DNA of 64,000 nucleotides from Streptomyces capitiformicae (GCF_002214185.1 NZ_CP022161.1:8997486-9061485), one strand, 5' to 3'; positions 52,048 to 61,503 are shown, counted from the stretch's first letter. Numbers and translations: made by a program. Notes: generated by a model not told the origin, from the letters alone.

Positions 52048-52871
52048 GTACGACGACTACGACCACGGGCACGGGCACGGGCACGGCTTCGGTCGCCCCG
52101 GCCGGTACGACCACCGTCAAGAGCCGTATGACCGCCCTCGCCCGAGCCGAGCTGACGCTGCTGGGGCGCAGCCGGGCCACGCTGGTCACGGCGCTGCTCG
52201 TGCCGCTGCTGCTGCCGCTCAGTGTCCGGTCGGCGACGGATCAGATGGACCTGGAGAAGGTGGGACTGAGCGTCGGGACGGTCATCCTTCCCGCCGCCGT
52301 CGGCTTCGCGCTGCTGTTCGCCATCTACGCCGCGCTGACCAACATCTACGTCGTACGCCGTGAGGAACTCGTCCTGAAACGGCTGCGGACCGGAGAGCTG
52401 CGCGACCCGGAGATCCTGGTCGGCGCCGCGCTGCCCGCCGTCGGCATCGGGTTCGCGCAGTGCGTGGTCGTCTCGATCGGCTGCGCGGTCCTGCTCGACG
52501 TCGGGGCCCCGCCCGCGCCCCATCTCGCCGTGCTGGGCGTGCTGTTGGGGATCGTGATGTGTGTCGCCCTGGCGGCGGTCACGGCCGGGTTCAGTCGTAC
52601 GGCCGAGAGCGCCCAGGTGACCTCGCTGCCGTTGATGTTCGTGTCGGTGCTCGGCTCGGGCGTGACCGTGCCGCTCGAAGTACTGCCCGACCGCGTGGCC
52701 TCCGTCTGCGAACTGCTGCCGCTCAGCCCTGTGATCACGCTGGTGCGCGGCGGCTGGACCGGTGACCTGTCGGCGTACGAGGCCCTCGGCGCCGTCGCCA
52801 CCGCGCTGGCCTGGACCGTGCTCGCGGTGTTTGCTGTACGACGGTGGTTCCGTTGGGAGCCGCGCCGATGA
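52044..52871 (+). CDS. ABC-2 type transporter permease
   Basis: Integral membrane subunit of 275 residues with about six hydrophobic segments (ATLVTALLVPLLLPLSV, VILPAAVGFALLFAIYAALT, LGVLLGIVMCVALAAVTAGF). The conserved intracellular helix VVRREELVLKRLRTGELRDP, present as YVVRREELVLKRLRTGEL, matches ABC-2 permeases paired with DrrA-like ATPases. The N-terminal 25 residues are Thr/Gly-rich. The start overlaps the ATPase gene stop. Together they would form an exporter dimer of dimers. Confidence 0.9.
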   Translation: MSTTTTTTGTGTGTASVAPAGTTTVKSRMTALARAELTLLGRSRATLVTALLVPLLLPLSVRSATDQMDLEKVGLSVGTVILPAAVGFALLFAIYAALTNIYVVRREELVLKRLRTGELRDPEILVGAALPAVGIGFAQCVVVSIGCAVLLDVGAPPAPHLAVLGVLLGIVMCVALAAVTAGFSRTAESAQVTSLPLMFVSVLGSGVTVPLEVLPDRVASVCELLPLSPVITLVRGGWTGDLSAYEALGAVATALAWTVLAVFAVRRWFRWEPRR

Positions 52872-52884
52872 GGGGAGTTGGGCC

Positions 52885-54159
52885 ATGCGGGGGCCGGGGG
52901 CCTGGTGGCGGGGGAAGAGCACACCGGCGAAGGTGGAGACGTACACGCGGTGGTCGTTCCACTCCTTCCCGTTGATCGAGGTCGGCTCGTTCGGGGTGCC
53001 GCTCTTCGGGCAGGTACCGCTGCCGCAGGCGAGCTGGATGTTCGCGCTGATGTGCGGACACGGCGTACTCGGCTCACTGACCGGAGCGCGGGCGCTCGAC
53101 TGGGTGCGCGGCACCCGCGAACAGCCCCTCCGGCTGATGTGGGCGGTCGGAGTGGTCAGCATGTTGATCGGGGTCGCCGCATTTGTACTGGTCACACGCG
53201 GGGTCGACGACGAGGCGGCCACCGCGCTGGGCGCGGTGTTCGGGGGTGTGCTGGTCTTCGGCGTCGGGATGATCACGCTCGGCATCCGTCGGCGTCGGAC
53301 CGCGCTGTACCTGATCACGGGCTTCGCGGCGGGCTCCGGCGTCCTGGGCCTCCTCCTGGGCGCCGAAGCGACCAACGCGCTGGCCGCGGCGATCGCCGTG
53401 CTGCTCGGCACCTCGTTCTTCGCCTTCACCTCGGTCTTCTCCGTATGGCTCCTCAAGGCCGTCTACGAACTCGACGCCGCCCGCGAGACCCGGGCCCGGC
53501 TCGCCGTCGCCGAGGAGCGGCTCCGCTTCGGGCGCGACCTGCACGATGTGATCGGCCGCAACCTCGCGGTGATCGCGCTCAAGAGCGAGCTGGCCGTCCA
53601 GCTGGCCCGCCGGGAGCGGCCCGAGGCCGTCGAGCAGATGGTCGAGGTCCAGCGGATCGCGCAGGAGTCGCAGCGCGAGGTGCGGGATGTCGTACGGGGG
53701 TACCGCGAGGCCGATCTTGGGGTCGAACTCGCCGGTGCGCAAGGGGTGTTGGAGGCGGCCGGCATCGACTGCTCGGTCGACGGCGACGACACGGCGGAAC
53801 TGCCGGGGGAGGTGCAGTCCGCGCTCGCCTGGGTGGTGCGGGAGGGGACGACGAACGTGCTGCGGCACGGGAACGCCGGGCAGTGTGCGGTGAGCTTGCG
53901 GGTGACGGCGGGGCAGGTGGTGCTGACCTTGGAGAACGACATGGAGAACGGTGAGGTGCGGGGCGCCGGATCCGGGCTCGCCGGGCTGCGGGAGCGGCTG
54001 GCGATCGTGGACGGGACCCTGCAGGCGGGGCCGGTGGACGGGGACGCGTTCCGGGTGGTGGCCACGGTGCCGTTGACCTCGGCGGGCGCGGGGCCGGCGG
54101 GCGCGGAGGGCACCAAGGTCGCGCGGGGCGCGGACGTCGTACGAGGGGTCGCCTCATGA
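52885..54159 (+). CDS. DesK-type sensor histidine kinase
   Basis: Membrane sensor of 424 residues. The N-terminal half has 5-6 transmembrane helices (LMWAVGVVSMLIGVAAFVLV, TALYLITGFAAGSGVLGLLL). The HisKA_3 phospho-acceptor is ERLRFGRDLHDVIGRNLAVI (H in DLHD), and the C-terminal ATPase has EGTTNVLRHGNAGQCAVSLR and GAGSGLAGLRERL (N and G boxes). The DesK class signals membrane-lipid state in Bacillus and often controls adjacent ABC exporters. ATG 52885 follows AGGGGAGTTGGGCC. It is translationally coupled to the response regulator by ATGA. Confidence 0.92.
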   Translation: MRGPGAWWRGKSTPAKVETYTRWSFHSFPLIEVGSFGVPLFGQVPLPQASWMFALMCGHGVLGSLTGARALDWVRGTREQPLRLMWAVGVVSMLIGVAAFVLVTRGVDDEAATALGAVFGGVLVFGVGMITLGIRRRRTALYLITGFAAGSGVLGLLLGAEATNALAAAIAVLLGTSFFAFTSVFSVWLLKAVYELDAARETRARLAVAEERLRFGRDLHDVIGRNLAVIALKSELAVQLARRERPEAVEQMVEVQRIAQESQREVRDVVRGYREADLGVELAGAQGVLEAAGIDCSVDGDDTAELPGEVQSALAWVVREGTTNVLRHGNAGQCAVSLRVTAGQVVLTLENDMENGEVRGAGSGLAGLRERLAIVDGTLQAGPVDGDAFRVVATVPLTSAGAGPAGAEGTKVARGADVVRGVAS

Positions 54160-54788
54160 CCGCCGTACCCGAGGCCGTGCGGCCCGTGCGGTTGTTGCTT
54201 GCCGATGATGAGCATCTGATCCGGGGGGCGCTGGCCGCGTTGCTGGCGTTGGAGGATGACCTGGTGGTCGTCGCGGAGGCGGCCAGTGGGCCGGAGGCGC
54301 TGGCCATGGCTCGGGCGCATGAGCCGGATGTGGCGGTGCTGGATCTGCAGATGCCGGGGGCGGACGGTGTGAGGGTGGCCACATCGCTGCGCGCCGAACT
54401 GCCGGCCTGCCGGGTGCTGATCGTCACCGGTCACGGGCGGCCGGGGCATCTGAAGCGGGCGCTTGAGGCGGGTGTGCGCGGGTTCGTGCCCAAGACCGTC
54501 AGCGCGCAGCGGCTCGCGGAGATCATCCGGACCGTGCACGCGGGAAACCGTTACGTCGACCCGGAGTTGGCCGCCGACGCGATCTCCTCCGGGGACTCGC
54601 CGCTCACCTCGCGGGAGGCCGAGGTGCTGGAGTTCGCCGCCGACGGGGCCCCCGTCGCGGAGATCGCCGAGCGGGCCGCGCTGTCTCAGGGGACCGTACG
54701 GAACTATCTCTCCTCGGCCGTGTCCAAGCTCGGCGTGGAGAACCGTCATGCGGCAGTGCGGCTCGCACGGGAGCGAGGTTGGGTATAG
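54156..54788 (+). CDS. NarL/DesR-family response regulator
   Basis: Two-domain regulator of 210 residues. The receiver has LLLADDEHLIRGALAALLAL (acidic pair) and the phospho-acceptor Asp in VAVLDLQMPGADGVRVAT, with T/K switch residues in LIVTGHGRPG and GFVPKTVSAQ. The C-terminal LuxR HTH is LTSREAEVLEFAADGAPVAE and IAERAALSQGTVRNYLSSAV, followed by SKLGVENRHAAVRLA. It is the last gene of the ABC-permease-kinase-regulator operon and the likely binder of the repeats at 50973-51000. Its stop codon overlaps the promoter of the next tRNA gene. Confidence 0.93.
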   Translation: MTAVPEAVRPVRLLLADDEHLIRGALAALLALEDDLVVVAEAASGPEALAMARAHEPDVAVLDLQMPGADGVRVATSLRAELPACRVLIVTGHGRPGHLKRALEAGVRGFVPKTVSAQRLAEIIRTVHAGNRYVDPELAADAISSGDSPLTSREAEVLEFAADGAPVAEIAERAALSQGTVRNYLSSAVSKLGVENRHAAVRLARERGWV

Positions 54789-54789
54789 T
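54784..54789 (+). promoter_or_regulatory. Candidate -10 box (TATAGT) of tRNA-Gly(GCC) copy 2
   Basis: TATAGT overlaps the TAG stop of the response-regulator gene, 23 bp upstream of the mature tRNA. The -35 would lie inside the coding region and is not clear. Confidence 0.5.
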
Positions 54790-54811
54790 TGCTCTCGCGC
54801 CACGGCGCACT

Positions 54812-54884
54812 GCGGACGTAGCTCAGTTGGTAGAGCGCAACCTTGCCAAGGTTGAGGTCGCGAGTTCGAGCCTCGTCGTCCGCT
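54812..54884 (+). tRNA. tRNA-Gly(GCC), copy 2
   Basis: Identical to the gene at 50817-50889, with loop TTGCCAA (GCC). Confidence 0.95.
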
Positions 54885-54892
54885 CCAGATCG

Positions 54893-54918
54893 AAGCCCCC
54901 GGTTCCGGCCGGGGGCTT
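54893..54918 (+). terminator. Terminator of tRNA-Gly copy 2
   Basis: AAGCCCCCGG pairs with CCGGGGGCTT around TTCCGG. Confidence 0.85.
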
Positions 54919-54934
54919 TGTCGTGGGCCCGCTT

Positions 54935-54988
54935 GCCCCCGGTTCTCACCGGGGGCCTTTCTCACCGGGGCCTTTCTCACCGGGGCTT
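54935..54988 (-). terminator. Repeated CTCACCGGGG hairpin region at purC 3' end
   Basis: GCCCCCGG-TTCTCA-CCGGGGGC forms a hairpin, and CTCACCGGGGCCTTT is then repeated. Read on the minus strand it follows purC directly and ends in a run favourable for termination. Confidence 0.6.
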
Positions 54989-54994
54989 TTCGCG

Positions 54995-55894
54995 TTACGA
55001 CCAGGTCGTGCCGGTCAGTCGCTCGTACGCCTCCACGTACTTCGCGCGGGTCGCGGCGATGATCTCCTCGGGGAGCGGCGGCGGGGGCTGCTCACTCTTG
55101 CGGTCCCAGCCGGAGGCGGTGGAGGTCAGCCAGTCGCGTACGAACTGCTTGTCGAAGGACGGCTGGGCATGGCCCGGCTCCCACTGGTCGGCCGGCCAGA
55201 AGCGGGAGGAGTCGGGGGTGAGGACCTCGTCGGCGAGGACGAGGGTGTCGTCCTCGTAGCCGAACTCGAACTTGGTGTCGGCGAGGATGATGCCCCGGTC
55301 TCGGGCGATGTCACGCGCCCTGCTGTACACCGCGAGGGTCGTCTGGCGCAGCTGGGCGGCGGTCTCCGCGCCGACCTGGCGGGCGACCTCCTCGTACGAC
55401 ACGTTCTCGTCGTGCTCGCCTACGGCGGCCTTCGTGGCCGGCGTGAAGATCGGCGCGGGGAGTTCCGAGCCGTCGACCAGGCCCTCGGGGAGGGCGAGGC
55501 CGCAGACCGTACGCGACTCGTTGTACTCCAGCAGGCCCGAGCCGGTGAGATAGCCGCGGGCGACCGCCTCCACGGGGACCATCCGCAAGGACTTGCAGAC
55601 GAGGGTGCGGCCCGCCCAGTCGGCGGGGGCGCCCGGCGGGAGGTCTGTGCTCAGGACGTGGTTCGGGACCAGGTCGGCGAGCTGGTCGAACCACCAGAGG
55701 GAAAGCTGCGTGAGGACGCGCCCCTTGTCGGGGATCTCCGTCGGCAGCACCCAGTCGAACGCGGACGTTCGATCGCTGGCGACCATCACGAGGTCGCCCG
55801 CCTCGTTCTGGTACAGGTCGCGCACCTTGCCGGTGTGCAGATGCACCAGGCCCGGAACCTGAATCGGCTCGGGCTTTTCTACGAATCCGGACAC
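54995..55894 (-). CDS. purC: Phosphoribosylaminoimidazole-succinocarboxamide synthase
   Basis: SAICAR synthetase of 299 residues (CAIR plus aspartate plus ATP). The N terminus PGLVHLHTGKVRDLYQNEAG and VMVASDRTSAFDWVLPTEIP match the family; the signature RTLVCKSLRMVPVEAVARGY and the C-terminal IILADTKFEFGYEDDTLVLA are complete. GTG 55894 follows GGGGAGGAACC at ideal spacing. It is a long type of PurC, as usual in actinobacteria. It is monocistronic here, separate from purD. Confidence 0.96.
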   Translation of the reverse strand: MSGFVEKPEPIQVPGLVHLHTGKVRDLYQNEAGDLVMVASDRTSAFDWVLPTEIPDKGRVLTQLSLWWFDQLADLVPNHVLSTDLPPGAPADWAGRTLVCKSLRMVPVEAVARGYLTGSGLLEYNESRTVCGLALPEGLVDGSELPAPIFTPATKAAVGEHDENVSYEEVARQVGAETAAQLRQTTLAVYSRARDIARDRGIILADTKFEFGYEDDTLVLADEVLTPDSSRFWPADQWEPGHAQPSFDKQFVRDWLTSTASGWDRKSEQPPPPLPEEIIAATRAKYVEAYERLTGTTWS

Positions 55895-55980
55895 GGTTCC
55901 TCCCCGTGGTGATGTCCAAGTGGCTCGATTGTCCCGCATGGGGAGGGCCGGTCTTGGTCAGGGGGCAGGGCGGGTGTCGG

Positions 55981-57627
55981 TCAGTCTCGTTTGCAGATGC
56001 GGTCCAGGAGGTTCGCCGTGGCTCGTTGGACACGCGTGTCCACGTGGCCGGGGCGGTCCAGGGCCGGGGACCAGGCGAATGTTCCGGATGCGAAGACCAA
56101 GGCGCCGGAGGGGGCCCGGTAGAGGGAGGTCTCCTGGTGGCGGACGACACCGTGGGTGTCCCGGTAGGGGGAGTGGGCGAGGAGGATGCGGCCCTGGTGC
56201 TCGGGGAGCGGGGTGCGGGGGAAGTAACGGTCGGCCTCGCCGGCGACCATGCCCTCCAGCTCGTCGTTCTCATGGGCGCCGGTCGCGTCCCAGAGCCAGT
56301 GGTCGGCGTTGCGCACGACCAGGGGGTGGGGGTCGGGGACCCGGCCCTCGTACTGGATGCCCATCAACTGCTGCTCGGGGCGGTCGATTTCGCGCCACAG
56401 TACGGGTTTTCCGGGGCCCCGGCGTTTTCGGCAGGTGAGCAGCCGGTCGGGGGCACCGGACGGGGACGGGCTCAGCTCCACCTGCCAGTACATGGTGTTG
56501 GAGGAGAGGAAGACGAGTGAGGTGCCGGTGTCGCGGGCGAGCTCGGCGGTGCGGCGCATCGGCGCCGACCAGTACTCGTCGTGGCCCGGGAAGACCAGCC
56601 CTCGGTAGCGGGTGGGGTCGACGCGGCCGGAGTGCAGGTCACGGGCGTCGGCGTAGGCGAGGTCGTAGCCGTAGCGCTCGGCCCAGCGAATGAAGTCGTA
56701 GGCGTGGCCGACGTGGAGGGGGAGGCCTGCGCCGGCGTACGGGCGGTCGAAGGAGACGGTCGTCGCGGCGTCGGACTCGCCGAGGAGACGGCCCTCGTCG
56801 TCCCAGGCGTGGTAGAGGCTGGCGCCCGTGCGGCCGTCCTCCGGGTACAGGTTGTACGCCTGCCAGGTGATGTCCGGGAGCAGGAGCAGCAGGTCGGCGG
56901 GGCGGTCGTCGCGGATGGTGAACGGCACGTGGGAGCGGTGGCCGTCGGCGGTGGTGAGGACCGCCACGTATGCGCCGACGTTCCAGTAGCTCGGGATCTG
57001 CAGGCGCCAGGACAGCCACCAGTGGTGGCAGGAGACCGTGCGGTCGGCGGTGAGCGGCGGCGGCTGGACGATGCCGGAGAGGCGGGGGCTGGTGGTGATC
57101 TTCGCGGCGCCGTCGCCGCCGTAGTGGCCGATGCGGTAGATGTCGACGCCGAATTCCTGGGGTGGGTCCACCGTGATGTGGAAGTCGATGGACTCGCCGG
57201 GCGCGGCGGCGCCGGTCGCCGTGAACCCTTTGATCTGGCGGCGCACGTCGTCCGCGGAGCGCGGGCCCGCCGGGGTGCGCGGAGCCGGGACGCGCGGGCC
57301 GCTGGCCTTGACCCGGGGCTCGGATGGGGCTTGGTCCAGGTCCACGTACCAGGGGACGACCTGGCCCGTGTCGTCGAAATACGTCACGGCGCCTCGTAGC
57401 CACGGGACAGGGCCCTGGCCGAAGGGGTCGGTGACGGCGTGGGCGAGGGCACCTGATTCCCAGCGGGGGATGCGGGGGGTCGAGTGGTCGGAAGGGTCGC
57501 AAGGGCCGTTGGAAGGGTCGTAAGGGCAGGAAGAGTCTGCTTGGTCCTCGTGGGCCCCATGGTCCGTGTGGTCCGTGTGGTCCGTCTGGTCCGTGTGGTC
57601 CGGCTGTTTCGAGCGGTCCGAGCCCAT
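55981..57627 (-). CDS. N,N-dimethylformamidase beta-subunit-like (DMFA2_C) domain protein
   Basis: Predicted cytoplasmic protein of 548 residues. The N-terminal 55 residues are low-complexity with repeated T-D-H/T-D-Q triplets encoded by 9-bp tandem repeats. The main domain includes VDPPQEFGVDIYRIGHYGGD, WRLQIPSYWNVGAYVAVLTT, WQAYNLYPEDGRTGASLYHA and VFPGHDEYWSAPMRRTAELA, recognised as the large-subunit-like C-terminal fold of dimethylformamidase. An actual amidase function is not certain; many actinomycete homologues are unannotated. ATG 57627. Confidence 0.7.
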   Translation of the reverse strand: MGSDRSKQPDHTDQTDHTDHTDHGAHEDQADSSCPYDPSNGPCDPSDHSTPRIPRWESGALAHAVTDPFGQGPVPWLRGAVTYFDDTGQVVPWYVDLDQAPSEPRVKASGPRVPAPRTPAGPRSADDVRRQIKGFTATGAAAPGESIDFHITVDPPQEFGVDIYRIGHYGGDGAAKITTSPRLSGIVQPPPLTADRTVSCHHWWLSWRLQIPSYWNVGAYVAVLTTADGHRSHVPFTIRDDRPADLLLLLPDITWQAYNLYPEDGRTGASLYHAWDDEGRLLGESDAATTVSFDRPYAGAGLPLHVGHAYDFIRWAERYGYDLAYADARDLHSGRVDPTRYRGLVFPGHDEYWSAPMRRTAELARDTGTSLVFLSSNTMYWQVELSPSPSGAPDRLLTCRKRRGPGKPVLWREIDRPEQQLMGIQYEGRVPDPHPLVVRNADHWLWDATGAHENDELEGMVAGEADRYFPRTPLPEHQGRILLAHSPYRDTHGVVRHQETSLYRAPSGALVFASGTFAWSPALDRPGHVDTRVQRATANLLDRICKRD

Positions 57628-57778
57628 GAGTTCTCCCCTCCCTCGTCCCCCGTGAGCCCTTGCAAGCCCTTGCTATGTGCGCGATCGGTCCCAGCACATC
57701 ACATTACGCACGCGCTCCGTCACCGTTCGTCGCGAATTGATGAGAATGGAACAGCTGGCTCGGGGCGGGGAGTTGGGA

Positions 57779-59761
57779 TCAGACGAGACGGACCGGTTTT
57801 TCCGGGCGGACGCCGAGGTGGCGGAGCCAGTCGCGGAGGGGGGTGGGGTCGCCCTCCTCCACGAGGGTGAGGACTCGGGGGGTGAGGTCGGCGGCCCGTT
57901 CGCCGTTGACGAGGAGAGAGGGGCCGTCCAGCCAGTCGAGGCCGGGGGTCGCGCCGGCCGTGTCCATCGCGGCGCAGCAGACCATCGCGGTGACGTGCTC
58001 GGTCAGGAGTTCGCGGCCGGTGCGGGGCGGTTGCATCGGGAACAGCGGCAGCAGGCCGTCGTCCCACAAGCCCCGGTCCGGACCCTGCGGTTCGGCTCCG
58101 CCGGGTCCGGTCGATACGGCGGCCGGGGCCGAGGCCTCCTCCCGCGCCAACTCGGCGGTCAGCCCCGCAGCGAGCGCGGCGGACTGGGCGTGGGCGAGGG
58201 CGGGTTCGTCGTCGTCTTCGTCAGGGCTGCGGCCGCGGTGGTCGCCGCCGGGGGCGGATATGCCTTGGCGCGTGGGGTCGGCCTCCAGGGCGAGGTCGTC
58301 CGGGCCGGGGACCGAGTCGGGGCCGGTAGCGGCGTGTGGGCCATTGGTTGACTCGGCTGCCGCCGAGGCCGTCAGGTGGTCCAGTACCCGTGCCAGGGTC
58401 GGGCCCGTGGGGGCCGCCGGGCCGGTGCCGTTGGGGGCCGCCGGGCCGGTGGCGTGCGGGCCCGTGGCTGTCGCGTGGCGGACGCCGAGCGCGTCCAGAA
58501 CACGGTGGAGGCGGGCCGCGTCGGTGCGCCACTTGCGGTCGACGACCTCGTCCGGATACTCGTGCCAGTCCACCGGGGCCCAGTCCGGGCCGGGCTCGGC
58601 GGGGCCGCCGTGGAAGAGTCGGGCGGCGAGGAGGGAGGCGGCCTCGTCGACCGCGCCGGGCTCTTCCAGCAGATCGCAGGCGGGGCGCTCGCCGAGCCGG
58701 GAGGCGAAGCCCTCGGCGAGGCGGTCGCGGCGGGACAGCTCCGTGAGCGCGGCGACGACGCCCGCGTCGAGACGGGACGGCCAGCGGCCCATCCGCCACG
58801 CGGGCAGTGCGACCCGGGTGAGGAGGCGGTCCCACCCCGCGTAGGCCAGGCCCACCTGCTCCTGGGCGACGATCCGCAGACCGTAATCCACAGCCTGTGC
58901 ACGCTCGGCCGCGGCGGCGGCCACACCCCGCTCCATCTCGGCCGCGTGGCCCCGGCAGCCGCGCAGCAACAGCCGGGTCACCCAGCCGGCCCCGGCCAGC
59001 ACCGTACCGACCAGGGGGCCGTGGGTCGGTGCAGAGGTGACGGCCACGGCCGCGTCCAGCCCTCGTACGAAACGGCGGGCCGCTGCTATGTCCGGGTGCG
59101 CCGACGGTCCCGTACCCGCGACGACCGGTGCCAGCACCGCCCGCAGCTCGCCCACCCGCATCCACCACAGGAACGGCGAGCCGATGACCAGCACGGGTGC
59201 GGCGTGCGCGCGGTGGCGTGGGCCCGACGACAGGCCGGACGGCAGCCCGGCCGACAGCCCGCGGGCGCCCGCCATCTCGTCTCCGGAGGCGGACGCGGAG
59301 GGGGAGGTCGAGGACGCCGGTGGGCTCGTGGTCGGCGGGGAGTGGGACGGGTGGGTGCGGTCCTCCAGCCAGCTGTCGCAGTCGGGGGTGAGGGCTATCG
59401 CGGAGGGCGCCGGGACGTCGAGGCGGTCGGCGAGGTCCCGGACCAGGCGGTAGAGGTCGGGCGCGGCCTCCTCGGTGATCGACACGGTGGGGCTGACGGC
59501 GGGCCGGGCGCGGGCGACGACGAGGGCGATGCCGGCGGCGGCGAGCAGGACGAGGACGGCGATGGCGGAGACGGCCCAGCGCGCCGTGGACCAGCCCGGG
59601 CCGGTGAGATGACCGGTGGAATCGCCGGCCTGCAGGACCACGGCGAGGGCCGCGGGCAGCAGGGCCAGGGCCAGCGCCCTGCCGCGCACGCGCAGCACGG
59701 CGAGAGCCCGGGAACGCGCGGCCTGCGCGCCCGCCTCCTCACCACCAGCCATACCGGTCAC
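57779..59761 (-). CDS. Membrane protein with M48-peptidase-like architecture lacking the HExxH zinc motif
   Basis: Protein of 660 residues with two N-terminal transmembrane helices (LALALLPAALAVVLQ, AISVSAIAVLVLLAAAGIAL region) and a large cytoplasmic part. PVLVIGSPFLWWMRVGELRA then VLAPVVAGTG aligns with the M48 motif block ...VGELRAVLAHELGH, but the zinc ligands are replaced (PVVAG instead of HELGH), so catalytic activity is unlikely. Long Ala/Pro/Gly-rich disordered stretches, including a T-G-P repeat region around 430-480, precede a conserved C-terminal domain ending PLRDWLRHLGVRPEKPVRLV. I infer a pseudo-enzyme scaffold; structural comparison would settle it. Confidence 0.6.
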   Translation of the reverse strand: MTGMAGGEEAGAQAARSRALAVLRVRGRALALALLPAALAVVLQAGDSTGHLTGPGWSTARWAVSAIAVLVLLAAAGIALVVARARPAVSPTVSITEEAAPDLYRLVRDLADRLDVPAPSAIALTPDCDSWLEDRTHPSHSPPTTSPPASSTSPSASASGDEMAGARGLSAGLPSGLSSGPRHRAHAAPVLVIGSPFLWWMRVGELRAVLAPVVAGTGPSAHPDIAAARRFVRGLDAAVAVTSAPTHGPLVGTVLAGAGWVTRLLLRGCRGHAAEMERGVAAAAAERAQAVDYGLRIVAQEQVGLAYAGWDRLLTRVALPAWRMGRWPSRLDAGVVAALTELSRRDRLAEGFASRLGERPACDLLEEPGAVDEAASLLAARLFHGGPAEPGPDWAPVDWHEYPDEVVDRKWRTDAARLHRVLDALGVRHATATGPHATGPAAPNGTGPAAPTGPTLARVLDHLTASAAAESTNGPHAATGPDSVPGPDDLALEADPTRQGISAPGGDHRGRSPDEDDDEPALAHAQSAALAAGLTAELAREEASAPAAVSTGPGGAEPQGPDRGLWDDGLLPLFPMQPPRTGRELLTEHVTAMVCCAAMDTAGATPGLDWLDGPSLLVNGERAADLTPRVLTLVEEGDPTPLRDWLRHLGVRPEKPVRLV

Positions 59762-60114
59762 GACCCGACGTCACCCCCTGCTGTCCCGTGCGGCGCGCTC
59801 CGCGACCTTGTCCGTCACGGTGGTCGCCGCCGAATGCCCTGGTGTTGCTCACTCCCCCACTGTGGCACCCACCACTGACATCGCAATGCCGATGGGCCAA
59901 GTGCCGGAACCCCTGCGCCGCACCATAGTTGGGGCTTCGACCCTCGTCAGCCGGATGGACCATCGCTCACTCGATGGAATGGCTTTGGGGAAAGGTGCAT
60001 GACACTGGGAAAGGATCGGGCCCCGGATTCCGTCGGGATTTCCAGGGGATTCCTGGGTCTCCGAGGGATTCCGAGGCCTGAGGGTCGTATCCGTTCAGAT
60101 GGTCACGCAGATGG
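59762..60114. other. 353-bp intergenic region between purD end and the M48-like gene
   Basis: Contains the promoter region of the M48-like gene and short GGATTTCC/GGGATTCC repeats near 60045-60075 (GATTTCCAGGGGATTCCTGG) that could form hairpins ending purD transcription. No gene is recognised. Confidence 0.4.
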
Positions 60115-61368
60115 TCACGCCCCGGCTGCCGCCTTCGCCGCGATGTCCGTACGGTGCTGGGAGCCGTCGAGGTTGATGCGGGCGACGGCGGTGTACGCGC
60201 GGTCGCGGGCCTGGGTGAGGTCCTTGCCGGTGGCCGTGACGGACAGGACGCGGCCACCGGCGCTGACGATGTCGTCGCCGTCGCGCTTGGTGCCGGCGTG
60301 CAGGACGTACGCGTGCGGGGCGTCCACGGCGGCCACCTCGTCGAGCCCGGTGATGGGGTCGCCGGTGCGCGGCGTGCCGGGGTAGTTGTGCGAGGCCACG
60401 ACCACGGTGACGGCCGCGTCGTCGCTCCAGCGGAGGGGTTCGAGGTCGGCGAGGGTGCCGTTGGCCGCGGCGAGCAGGACACCGGCCAGCGGGGTCTTCA
60501 GGCGGGCGAGGACGACCTGGGTCTCCGGGTCGCCGAACCGGGCGTTGAACTCGATGACCCGCACACCACGGCTGGTGATCGCGAGGCCCGCGTAGAGCAG
60601 GCCGGAGAAGGGGGTGCCCCGGCGCCGCATCTCGTCGACGGTGGGCTGCAGCACGGTCCGCAACACCTCGTCGACCAGCTTCGGGTCGGCCCACGGCAGC
60701 GGCGAGTAGGCGCCCATGCCGCCGGTGTTGGGGCCCTCGTCGCCGTCGAGGGCGCGCTTGAAGTCCTGGGCGGGCTGGAGCGGGAGGACGGTCTCGCCGT
60801 CGGTGATCGCGAAGAGGGAGACCTCGGGGCCGTCCAGGAACTCCTCGATGACGACCCGGCCGCAGGCGAGCGCGTGCTCACGGGCCTTGGCGAGGTCCGG
60901 CGTCACGACGACGCCCTTGCCGGCCGCCAGCCCGTCGTCCTTCACGACGTACGGGGCGCCGAACGCGTCCAGGGCCTCGTCGATCTCCTCAGGGGTCGTA
61001 CACACGTACGAGCGCGCGGTGGGCACGCCCGCTCCGGCCATGACCTCCTTGGCGAAGGCCTTGGACCCCTCCAGCTGCGCGGCCTCCCCGGACGGCCCGA
61101 ACACCGGGATGCCCGCCTCACGCACGGCGTCGGCGACGCCTGCGACCAGCGGGGCCTCCGGGCCCACGACCACCAGGTCGGCTTCCAGCCGGGTGGCCAG
61201 CGCGGCCACGGCGGCGCCGTCCAGCGCGTCGACCGAGTGCAGCTCGGCCACCTCCGCGATGCCCGCGTTGCCGGGCGCGCAGTGGAGCGCGGAGACGTCG
61301 GAGTCGAGGGACAGGGAACGGCACAGCGCGTGCTCACGAGCACCGCTACCAATGACGAGGACCTTCAC
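60115..61368 (-). CDS. purD: Phosphoribosylamine-glycine ligase (GAR synthetase)
   Basis: ATP-grasp ligase of 417 residues forming GAR from phosphoribosylamine and glycine. The N terminus [20 protein letters not shown] and [13 protein letters not shown] are typical. ATP-grasp segments are [40 protein letters not shown] and [20 protein letters not shown], followed by MGAYSPLPW and [20 protein letters not shown] (metal ligands E/N). ATG 61368. In the same orientation downstream of dnaX, but 263 bp from it, so probably separately promoted. Confidence 0.97.
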   Translation of the reverse strand: MKVLVIGSGAREHALCRSLSLDSDVSALHCAPGNAGIAEVAELHSVDALDGAAVAALATRLEADLVVVGPEAPLVAGVADAVREAGIPVFGPSGEAAQLEGSKAFAKEVMAGAGVPTARSYVCTTPEEIDEALDAFGAPYVVKDDGLAAGKGVVVTPDLAKAREHALACGRVVIEEFLDGPEVSLFAITDGETVLPLQPAQDFKRALDGDEGPNTGGMGAYSPLPWADPKLVDEVLRTVLQPTVDEMRRRGTPFSGLLYAGLAITSRGVRVIEFNARFGDPETQVVLARLKTPLAGVLLAAANGTLADLEPLRWSDDAAVTVVVASHNYPGTPRTGDPITGLDEVAAVDAPHAYVLHAGTKRDGDDIVSAGGRVLSVTATGKDLTQARDRAYTAVARINLDGSQHRTDIAAKAAAGA

Positions 61369-61503
61369 GGGGCCAGCCTAACCGGCGGGACGGGGTGGCT
61401 TTGTGCGGGCTTCCGAGGAGTGGGACGGCGGGGATTTGTGGGATCGCACGAAAGACGGCGTGAGGGGGAGGGTGTGAGGGGGAGACGGAGACGTGCGAGA
61501 GGG

